Shown here: one piece after another, positions 1-5,667 of the stretch | Numbering within the stretch: the first letter of the stretch is position 1 | Layout: every line of letters begins with the position of its first letter | Origin: an uncultured Dehalococcoidia bacterium | GTDB lineage: Bacteria; Chloroflexota; Dehalococcoidia; Dehalococcoidales; UBA3254 | Direction: 5' to 3' | NCBI GenBank assembly: GCA_903890885.1 | Contig: CAITCX010000025.1 | Span: forward strand, 1 to 14,646 | DNA: 14,646 bases | The notes under the pieces: model-generated | Told to the model about the DNA's origin: nothing | Database searches by the model: none | Seen by the model: only the letters and a program-made list of their open reading frames with translations | Translations under genes and position numbers: made by a program

Positions 1-1739
1 CCAGCATCGGTTTTCATTTCGATGGGGGCAGTTTTTGAAGAAATACCCTTGGAAACTGAATGATCAGTAACCTCGGCAACCTGGGGATGTTCAAACTGAA
101 CAGCATTTTTTTTAAATACGGCCGGGGCAGTCGAGGACAGTTCGAAGCCTTGTGCTGGAGTCCGTTTCGGGATCAGTCGGTTCTTGGTACTCCGGATTTC
201 CGGCATATTAAACGGCTGGTTGGGGCGTGTTTTCGTCCTCTTGAGAATGCCAGGAACCATAGGCGATGGATTAATCGTTAAATTCTCTCTCACCGCAGAT
301 CTAACAGGGTTTGACCCACTGGTGTTTTCTATATCGATTGAGCCCGCTTCAGGTTTCCCGGGCAATGGTCCGAGTTCTAAGTCCGGATTTCCTATATCAG
401 ATTGAATTCCAACTGGTTCTGTTATTTTGGGTTCTAGACTGGAATCCGGTTTTGTCGAAAGGTCAGTATCTTTAACCATATCAACAGGGTCGACCCTAGC
501 TTGCCCATCCCGCCTTGACACTTCAAGGATGCTGCTGGACGGTGGAGACGTCTGCTGGAAAGCTGGAACAAGTTTATTAATCTTAATTTCTGAAGGTACA
601 AACTGGTCAGGACTCTTTATCAGCGAATTTGAGACAGGTTCTCTTTTATTGAAAGGTGGGTTTTCGTGCACGATCTTTTTTAGTGCCTCATCTGCACGGT
701 TAATTCCGGATGTTCGAGTTTTTATCGAAGATTCATGAGCATCCACTTTTATTTCTGAGGAATCACGTTTTAAAGATACTTCACTTGAAGCACCTTGTAC
801 ACCTGATCTTACGCTTTTACTCAACTGTTGAAATAATGATTCAGTCGTTTTTCCGGATTCTGAAGTAGAAGACTGGCCAGATAAAGGAGCGTTTTTCACC
901 GGATAAATAGAATCAGGTCCGTGATCCTTGTTAATTTTGACGGAACCTGGAAAAACAGTATTTCTGTAATCTAGTGTATTCTTTTCTTTCGCTGTGTTTG
1001 CCCGTGCGACCGTTTCTTCAACGTATGATGACGGTTTTTGTTTATTTATAAGCGGGCCGGATATAAATCCGGATAACCGGTCGGGTGTGATTTTTAGAGA
1101 CGACTTACCTGGTCGGGCGATCGGTTTAAAGTCGCCTTCTTCCCTTTGCGTTTCTGTTGGTTTCCCGGGCCTGTCCCCTGACTGGAAAGACTCCGATGTC
1201 CCGGAATAATCCCCGGAAGTCTTCTTAACGGAAGACTTGTCCGGGGTTTTGATGTTATTCACAGTACGCTCCGGAATTCGATCAAAATTATTATGAGATT
1301 CCGGGATTTCTAAAACCTGCTGAACATCCGGCTTATGGAATACCGTATTGGGCAGCATATTCCAGGGGGACTCCTCAGAAGCATTGCTGTCCGACCCCAG
1401 TCGGCTTTTCCGACTCAGAAATGAAAGGTTTAAGCGGCTGAATAACCTGGATGGTGCCGAATAAACCCGTCTTAAGAAACTGAAACGGTCTGGTAAGGTT
1501 TTTTGCTTAGGCAACCGGTCGATACTCCAGCGCAGAGTCTGAATGTGCTTTTGAACCAGAGGCGCGCTGCCGGTATGTTCTTGTGTTGATCTTAGCGCGG
1601 ATTTGGGTATCCAGGACGGCCGGTTTATTCGCTTTGCCAAACGCTGCATGACCAGATCCTGATTTTCTGCTGAATATTTAGAATTCAGGTTGAGCGGAGT
1701 TCCATTTTTTTCAGGTCCAGGTTGTATATTATTATTCAT
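1..1739 (-). CDS. Large, probably disordered protein after tail tube 2 (partial, C-terminus off the left edge)
   Basis: I translated the minus strand from the ATG at 1739 and found no stop in 579 consecutive codons down to position 3, so this is a real long gene cut by the window edge. It begins MNNNIQPGPEKN, 33 bp after the tail tube 2 stop, with a GAGGGAAAG purine run upstream as a weak ribosome site. Residues about 25-120 are basic, with Arg/Leu-rich, possibly helical stretches (for example LRRVYSAPSRLFSRLNLSFL). The rest is rich in Ser, Pro, Lys, Asp, Glu and Thr with almost no hydrophobic blocks, and short motifs recur (KINK, SEIKI/SEIKV, KPD/TPD, TSG). I see no signal peptide, membrane segment or recognised domain in the visible part. 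In related eCIS operons a LysM/gp53-like baseplate protein or a DUF4157-type protein often follows the tube genes, so a folded domain may lie in the missing C-terminus. Function unknown. Confidence 0.82.
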   Translation of the reverse strand, partial: MNNNIQPGPEKNGTPLNLNSKYSAENQDLVMQRLAKRINRPSWIPKSALRSTQEHTGSAPLVQKHIQTLRWSIDRLPKQKTLPDRFSFLRRVYSAPSRLFSRLNLSFLSRKSRLGSDSNASEESPWNMLPNTVFHKPDVQQVLEIPESHNNFDRIPERTVNNIKTPDKSSVKKTSGDYSGTSESFQSGDRPGKPTETQREEGDFKPIARPGKSSLKITPDRLSGFISGPLINKQKPSSYVEETVARANTAKEKNTLDYRNTVFPGSVKINKDHGPDSIYPVKNAPLSGQSSTSESGKTTESLFQQLSKSVRSGVQGASSEVSLKRDSSEIKVDAHESSIKTRTSGINRADEALKKIVHENPPFNKREPVSNSLIKSPDQFVPSEIKINKLVPAFQQTSPPSSSILEVSRRDGQARVDPVDMVKDTDLSTKPDSSLEPKITEPVGIQSDIGNPDLELGPLPGKPEAGSIDIENTSGSNPVRSAVRENLTINPSPMVPGILKRTKTRPNQPFNMPEIRSTKNRLIPKRTPAQGFELSSTAPAVFKKNAVQFEHPQVAEVTDHSVSKGISSKTAPIEMKTDA

Positions 1740-1772
1740 CAGGAATATCTTTCCCTCTAGTTAAAAACCTTT

Positions 1773-2291
1773 TCAGAATCTACCAAAGCCCGCCAATGGC
1801 CTTTTTTCCGGCTCAACCAGGATTCCGTGATGGGCTATTTCCAGAGACTCAACGGCCACGGCTGCTTCATCGCTCTTAAAACTGGGGCCGGTCCATTTGA
1901 CAGGGAAAGCTCTATCCAGGGTCCATCGGGCAATCTTACCCTGTTCGGCATGACTGTGAAGGGTGATAGTCACCTGCCGTAGATCGAATTTTTTCCCTGT
2001 TCTGACACATTCCTCCATTCTTTTAAACCACTCGAAAAGTTCATTGGAGGTGACAAAACCTCTTTTCAAGACCACATTGGAAACATTGGTTCGACCGGGA
2101 AATTTATGCACAAACTGGTTTTGGCCGCCCTCCTTGTATTCGAATACATCGGTGGACATGTCCAACCCTGAGCACTCGGAAAATAACGCCTCTATAATGC
2201 TGCCTATTTCGATATGAAACTTAAAGGTAGCAAATGGGTCAGTAATTTTTCCTGTCCGGGTAGCAGAGCTTCCGGTAATGGGTCTTACCAA
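1773..2291 (-). CDS. Tail tube protein 2 (T4 gp19-like, eCIS inner tube family)
   Basis: A 172-residue protein of the T4 gp19-like tail tube family, which stacks as hexameric rings to form the rigid inner tube that the sheath drives into a target. Family hallmarks are visible: an N-terminal strand with FKFHIEIGSIIEALFSECSGLD, then the PGRTNVSNVVLKRGF stretch (compare PGRLKWGDITLKRGI in tube 1), a central FEWFKRMEE helix, RWTLDRAFPVKWTGP, and a late VESLEIAHHGI strand. The start is TTG, chosen because AGGAGG lies about 6 nt upstream (plus-strand 2298-2303) and the frame does not offer a better-placed ATG. Compared with tube 1 it has an extra C-terminal tail of about 15 residues (VEPEKRPLAGFGRF). 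eCIS loci commonly carry a major and a minor tube paralogue; the second often forms the ring next to the baseplate. That role is inference here. Confidence 0.92.
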   Translation of the reverse strand: MVRPITGSSATRTGKITDPFATFKFHIEIGSIIEALFSECSGLDMSTDVFEYKEGGQNQFVHKFPGRTNVSNVVLKRGFVTSNELFEWFKRMEECVRTGKKFDLRQVTITLHSHAEQGKIARWTLDRAFPVKWTGPSFKSDEAAVAVESLEIAHHGILVEPEKRPLAGFGRF

Positions 2292-2315
2292 CGTGCTTCC
2301 TCCTATTTAACGGCA

Positions 2316-2474
2316 CTATGACTCCGTCATTTTTCGGTTTATCCCGGCAATCATCTCGGCCCACTTCCTTCGGTCGCGGTGTTCCAATCCCAGGATTTCT
2401 TCCATCGGCCAATGGAAATGATAGGCGATATAAGCTACCTCCTCGTACAATTGCTCGAGGGGGTAGCTAATTAT
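2316..2474 (-). CDS. DUF6760-like short frame, probably expressed as a -1 frameshift extension of the upstream chaperone
   Basis: Fifty-two codons ending in TAG at 2316-2318 encode IISYPLEQLYEE, then VAYIAYHFHWPMEEILGLEH, then a basic RDRRKWAEM tail. The Y-P-x-x-x-L-Y-E-E-V-A-Y-I-A-Y-H-F-H-W pattern is what I remember of DUF6760-type small proteins sitting between the two tube genes in actinobacterial and other eCIS loci. There is no ATG, GTG or TTG between the in-frame upstream TAA and the conserved SYPLEQLYEE segment; the first TTG falls inside that segment. The frame instead becomes continuous with the chaperone gene by a -1 slip at G_GGG_GGA (2474-2480). The expected fusion covers 2316-2833 and has about 172 residues. 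The alternative is initiation at ATA or ATT, coupled to termination of the upstream gene; rare non-AUG starts exist, but the hairpin and slippery site make frameshifting the better explanation. Confidence 0.78.
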   Translation of the reverse strand: MISYPLEQLYEEVAYIAYHFHWPMEEILGLEHRDRRKWAEMIAGINRKMTES

Positions 2475-2497
2475 CCCCCCGAGTTGAGGTCCACCTC
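2433..2497 (-). promoter_or_regulatory. Programmed -1 ribosomal frameshift cassette (SD-like element, slippery heptamer, stop, hairpin)
   Basis: On the minus strand, in order: GAGGTGG (2497-2491), which can pair with the 16S anti-Shine-Dalgarno end; a 10-nt spacer; the slippery heptamer G_GGG_GGA (2480-2474), phased on the 0-frame codons TCG GGG GGA; the 0-frame stop TAA (2473-2471); a 5-nt spacer after the heptamer; and a hairpin. The hairpin arms are AGCTACCCCCTCG (2468-2456) and CGAGGAGGTAGCT (2445-2433): 13 positions, 12 Watson-Crick pairs and one C-A mismatch, closing a 10-nt loop. The layout matches E. coli dnaX (upstream SD-like stimulator, heptamer, downstream stem-loop) and performs the same job as the lambda G/GT and P2 E/E' sites. 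All elements were read directly; frameshifting itself is inferred. Confidence 0.85.
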
Positions 2498-2833
2498 GAA
2501 CTTTTGATTACACTGGGGGCAAACCGCCGGGACCTTATCCGAACCGTACTCATTGATCTGTACGTAAAAATTCTGGAGGTAGGCAAAATCTGCCGAAAAC
2601 AGATTCTCAATGACCCCCGTGTTAACCTCGCTCAGGTTTCCTAAATGGGTAATGACCCTGGCCAGGAGAGGTACCGCCAGATACGCCTGGTTGGCCTTCA
2701 CACGGAGGTCACGGAGAGGACTGATCTCATCCATAGCCGTCGCAAGCCGCATGGTGCCCTGTTTATGGATATTGCCGTCGCTATCGACATATCCTCTCGG
2801 TAAGTTGAATGCGAATTCAGTTTGCAAAGGCAT
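2471..2833 (-). CDS. Tail assembly chaperone-like protein (0-frame product), source of a predicted -1 frameshift fusion
   Basis: A 120-residue protein between the two tube genes. It opens with FAFNLPRGYVDSDGNIHKQG, followed by TMRLATAMDEISPLRDLRVK, a helical segment NQAYLAVPLLARVITHLG, and ENLFSADFAYLQNFYVQINE. The LPxGYVDxxG...MRLATAxDEIxPLxDxRV pattern is shared by eCIS proteins at this locus position, and the small N-terminal fold plus placement recall phage tail assembly chaperones of the Mu gp41/P2 gpE type. That assignment is by position and pattern, not by search. Near the C-terminus there is one CPQC pair (about residues 106-109), a possible half zinc site. The start has AGGGGG upstream, and the gene follows tube 1 by only 12 bp. 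It ends ...NSGG-TAA exactly on a slippery heptamer, so a fraction of ribosomes should read on into the DUF6760-like frame. T4-type baseplate hub chaperone is an alternative label. Confidence 0.8.
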   Translation of the reverse strand: MPLQTEFAFNLPRGYVDSDGNIHKQGTMRLATAMDEISPLRDLRVKANQAYLAVPLLARVITHLGNLSEVNTGVIENLFSADFAYLQNFYVQINEYGSDKVPAVCPQCNQKFEVDLNSGG

Positions 2834-2845
2834 TTGTTATACCCC

Positions 2846-3307
2846 CTAAGTTACGCGCTTAATCATCTCGTGAGTAATAGTCAACTCTTCTATACCGATC
2901 TCGTTACTGTCGGACTTGGGAACCGGACCGGTTATCTTTGAAGGCCAGCCGTTGACGAAATTCCACCGGGCTTTCTCCGCCAGTGCTTGATCGAACATGA
3001 CGATCGATCCATTTTTACGAGCATCATTGATCTTTCCTTCCTCAACTTTTTGACGCCAGGTCCACATGTCCAGATTGGAGGTGATTCCGCGTTTAAGAGT
3101 GATATCACCCCACTTCAACCGGCCTGGAATCTTCTTTACTATCTCGACACCCTTCTCGGTAACAACCTTCTGTTCGATCACTTCGCTTTCGGATCCCAGT
3201 CCGTTAACCTCGGAAAAATAACCTGTGATCTGGCCTTGAATATCAATCATAAAATGAAAACTTACTAAGGGATCTTCTCGTTTAGCTGCTTCATTAGCAA
3301 TAGGCAT
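2846..3307 (-). CDS. Tail tube protein 1 (T4 gp19-like, major inner tube candidate)
   Basis: A 153-residue member of the T4 gp19-like tube family. The fold markers are in order: DPLVSFHFMIDIQGQITGYFSEVNGLGSES at the N-terminus (first sheet and the conserved FSEVxGL turn), the basic PGRLKWGDITLKRG segment, a TWRQKVEEGKIND helix, EKARWNFVNGWPSKITGP, and IGIEELTITHEMIKR as the closing strand. It starts at ATG with AAGGAGATGG immediately upstream and lies 34 bp after the sheath stop, so sheath and tube are almost certainly cotranscribed and may be coupled in dosage. It is shorter than tube 2 and has the typical length of a major tube subunit. By family analogy it assembles as stacked hexamers inside the sheath and forms the channel that carries cargo. 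Identity as the major rather than minor tube is inferred from its place directly after the sheath. Confidence 0.94.
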   Translation of the reverse strand: MPIANEAAKREDPLVSFHFMIDIQGQITGYFSEVNGLGSESEVIEQKVVTEKGVEIVKKIPGRLKWGDITLKRGITSNLDMWTWRQKVEEGKINDARKNGSIVMFDQALAEKARWNFVNGWPSKITGPVPKSDSNEIGIEELTITHEMIKRVT

Positions 3308-3341
3308 AATAATCCATCTCCTTTTTAATAACTACTATTAT

Positions 3342-4892
3342 TTATTCCGCGGTATCAGAACCGGAAGCCCATTGGCTGATTCGGAAGATCACGAATTCAG
3401 CTGGTTTGACCGGCGCCATACCGATTTCAATTATAACCTGCCCCAGGTCGCGGGTAGACTGCGGGTTGTTTTCCGCGTCGCATTTTACATAGAAAGCTTC
3501 AGCGGGACTGGCCCCGAACAGGGCTCCGCTGCGCCAGACATTGGTTAGGAAGGCATTAATATCACGGCGGATGCGTGCCCATAGATCGGCATCATTAGGC
3601 TCAAAAACGATCCATTGGGTTCCCATCTCGATCGACTTCTCTACGAAGTTGAACAGGCGTCTGACATTGATATAACGCCAGGAGGCATCACTGGATAGGG
3701 TTCTAGCGCCCCAGACGCGAATTCCGCGACCGGGGAAGGCGCGAATACAGTTAATACCAATGGGATTTAATATGTCCTGCTCACTCTTGGTGATTTGCAT
3801 TTCCAGGCTCATAACACCTCGCATAACTTCATTGGCAGGAGCCTTATGAACACCCCGTTCGGTATCACTACGGGCATAAATGCCAGCCATATATCCGCTT
3901 GGTGGAACAAGGATGCTTTCGCCACCTCTGGGATTCGCGATTTTAATCCAGGGATAGTAGACTGCGCCGTACTTGGTATCATAACCAGCCTGGTTTAGCC
4001 GCCACTCTTTCATCTGCTGTGGGTTCAGTCCGGGAGGACAATCCAGAATGGCAAAGCGGTCTTTCATCTTTTCGCAATGAGCTATCATAGCAAGCTGAAC
4101 GCCTTTAACTCCGTCCATGGAAATCGCACCTGTCTGGTACAGTGCCATCAAGTCCGGAACGCAAACCATGGTAACGTCATCAGCTATCTCAAAACCGGAT
4201 ATACCGGTACGATCGGCAGCTTTGCCGATAATTACTTCGCTGGAGACCGATACCAGGGCTACCGAAGCGCTTTCGGCGGCTATCAGAGGATACTTGCCTG
4301 GAGTGGGAATCCGCTCGGCAAAACTAAGGTCGGACTCTTTTATCGCAACCTTAATCAGTTTGGATTCCTTATTCACGATTTCCGCGACGTTGCGGGTCGA
4401 TTTACCTTTACTGAAGCTGAGTTTTTCAAAGGTCTCTTCTACTCCGGTGCCGCGGACATACAGCGTGAACTGGTCTTTGGGGGCCTCTACTCCGGATGGT
4501 TTGGCTATCTCGATGTAGATTCCCGCGCCTGCCGGACCTGCCGCCAGGGCTGTCGCTGTTAATGTTTCAATTGACGGCGCAGTCTCACTTTTTAAAGTAA
4601 CTTCGGCATTGACATCACCGGAAGCTCCTGCCGGGAGCCGCGTAACGTAGCAACGCCCACCCCCATTCAGGAAATAGCCGTAAACTGATGAAGCCAGGAA
4701 TCCACCTTTGACAAAACCGCCAAAGACATTTACGAACTCTGTGAAATTAGGTATAAATGTAGGTTGGTTGAGTGGTCCTTTTTCTGCAAATCCCACGAAT
4801 GCGGCGCAGGCCGTCCCGGCGCCTTCGATAGGTTTGCTGCCTTTGTCTATTTCTTCCATATAGACACCGGGTGATAAATATTCTGGCGACAT
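3342..4892 (-). CDS. Contractile tail sheath protein
   Basis: A 516-residue tail sheath protein, the subunit that contracts to push the tube through a membrane. The N-terminus is diagnostic: PEYLSPGVYMEEIDKGSKPI, then GTACAAFVGFAEKGP, and FLNGGGRCYVTRL (residues about 1-86). Residues about 88-260 form a more variable middle domain, with an Ala/Glu-rich surface insert. The C-terminal half carries the conserved core: AILDCPPGL, YGAVYYPWIKI, PPSGYMAGIYARSD, RGVHKAPANE, INCIRAFPGRGIRVWGART, YINVRRLFNFVEKSI and the terminal PAEFVIFRISQWASG segment that donates the handshake strand between subunits. It starts at ATG with AAGGAGAAAATGCA upstream. Only one sheath gene is present, unlike Afp/PVC loci with three, which resembles single-sheath lineages such as Streptomyces CIS. 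The gene follows DUF4255 after a 142-bp gap holding an isolated strong ribosome site. Confidence 0.96.
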   Translation of the reverse strand: MSPEYLSPGVYMEEIDKGSKPIEGAGTACAAFVGFAEKGPLNQPTFIPNFTEFVNVFGGFVKGGFLASSVYGYFLNGGGRCYVTRLPAGASGDVNAEVTLKSETAPSIETLTATALAAGPAGAGIYIEIAKPSGVEAPKDQFTLYVRGTGVEETFEKLSFSKGKSTRNVAEIVNKESKLIKVAIKESDLSFAERIPTPGKYPLIAAESASVALVSVSSEVIIGKAADRTGISGFEIADDVTMVCVPDLMALYQTGAISMDGVKGVQLAMIAHCEKMKDRFAILDCPPGLNPQQMKEWRLNQAGYDTKYGAVYYPWIKIANPRGGESILVPPSGYMAGIYARSDTERGVHKAPANEVMRGVMSLEMQITKSEQDILNPIGINCIRAFPGRGIRVWGARTLSSDASWRYINVRRLFNFVEKSIEMGTQWIVFEPNDADLWARIRRDINAFLTNVWRSGALFGASPAEAFYVKCDAENNPQSTRDLGQVIIEIGMAPVKPAEFVIFRISQWASGSDTAE

Positions 4893-4983
4893 TGCATTTT
4901 CTCCTTTATTGATACTTCTACCTGGGAAGGTTCTACTTTCTTTGTACGCCGTGCTTTAAAACACTTCATTTACCTGTAAAAGC

Positions 4984-5009
4984 TTACTTCATTTCATACT
5001 TGCCTCCTT
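4984..5009 (-). other. Strong ribosome binding site followed by a two-codon ORF (Met-Lys-stop) in the gap before the sheath gene
   Basis: On the minus strand AAGGAGG (5009-5003) sits 5 nt before ATG AAA TGA (4997-4989). A second ATG AAG TAA overlaps it (4992-4984). The site is as good as those of the structural genes but opens no frame of useful length and lies about 100 nt before the sheath start. It could be a minimal leader ORF, a ribosome-standby or mRNA-stability element, or the scar of a lost small gene. The sheath has its own ribosome site, so this one is not needed for it. Confidence 0.35.
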
Positions 5010-5034
5010 ATTTGCCGATAAAGATTTCTATTAT

Positions 5035-5604
5035 TCATGCTTTTTGTTTCATTTCCAGCTCACTGGTTCGCACGATAGGAGCGGTGAATGAGATACTGTC
5101 ATCTAACGGCATCGTTACCACATAGTTTATGGACGGTTTGATTTCATTATCCAGAGCTGACCAGAAATCTGCCGGATTGCTAAAAAGTCCATCGGACTGT
5201 GCGGTTAAAGTTTTAATAGGATAGTTCATCTGCCGGAGGTCTGCGGACAGTATATCTTCAGGCAGCTCTTTGTGATGAAACAGCACTGCCATGATATGCC
5301 ACAACAGCCTGTGTTCATCCATCACATCGCTCGTCCAGACGGTTACCAGATAAGATACATCGATACGGGAAGGGTTCTTTTTACGGGTGGCATGACCGTT
5401 TCCGTCTTTGTTAACAGCCCATTCTGTACCTCGTAAACGGAGGTTTTCCCGGATGTCATAAAGATAAATATCGATAGTCGGTTTGGACCTGGAAGCTGAC
5501 CATTCGTGATTGGGTATCTCGAAGGCAATATCTATCACCCCTGTATCAATTTCACCCTTTTTTACAAGGAGCTGTTTTATACTTTCATTCAAGTCATTTA
5601 ACAT
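5035..5604 (-). CDS. DUF4255 family tail cap/terminator protein (Pvc16/Afp16-like)
   Basis: A 189-residue DUF4255 protein. Recognisable segments are the N-terminal helix MLNDLNESIKQLLVKKGE, VIDIAFEIPNHEWSASRSKPTIDIYLYDIREN, a strand with the LRGTEW motif, IDVSYLVTVWTSDVMDEHRLLWHIMAVLFHHKELP, and the C-terminal ISFTAPIVRTSELE. In Afp and PVC the homologue caps the distal end of the tube and sheath and sets tail completion, acting like a phage tail terminator. That role is taken from the family. Here the gene lies between the AAA+ ATPase (63 bp upstream) and the sheath, at the start of the operon rather than at its end as in Afp/PVC. The ATG start has only a weak purine run (AAGGGAAG, about 12 nt upstream), so expression may depend on coupling to the ATPase gene. 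No membrane segments are seen. Confidence 0.92.
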   Translation of the reverse strand: MLNDLNESIKQLLVKKGEIDTGVIDIAFEIPNHEWSASRSKPTIDIYLYDIRENLRLRGTEWAVNKDGNGHATRKKNPSRIDVSYLVTVWTSDVMDEHRLLWHIMAVLFHHKELPEDILSADLRQMNYPIKTLTAQSDGLFSNPADFWSALDNEIKPSINYVVTMPLDDSISFTAPIVRTSELEMKQKA

Positions 5605-5667
5605 CTGGTTATCTTACTTCCCTTTAATCGCTTATTCCTTATTTCCAGTAGATACTTATTTTCAATT

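Noticed and set aside
60..738. Several plus-strand frames of 70-100 codons
   Set aside because: They lie opposite the continuous minus-strand frame that starts at 1739, overlap each other, and have no ribosome sites or domain signals.
2316..2445. Independent start of the DUF6760-like frame using the internal AGGAGG at 2438-2443
   Set aside because: The first start codon after that site is the ATG inside the HWPMEE segment, which would remove the conserved half of the protein; the AGGAGG is better explained as part of the hairpin arm.
4077..4562. Plus-strand 161-codon frame
   Set aside because: It is antisense to the sheath gene, lacks a ribosome site, and its composition reflects the complementary strand of a conserved coding region.
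4847..4969. Minus-strand 40-codon frame overlapping the start of the sheath gene (MKCFKARRTKK...)
   Set aside because: Weak ribosome site, in-frame stop directly upstream, and about a third of it lies inside the sheath gene in another frame; its sequence resembles no small eCIS protein I know.
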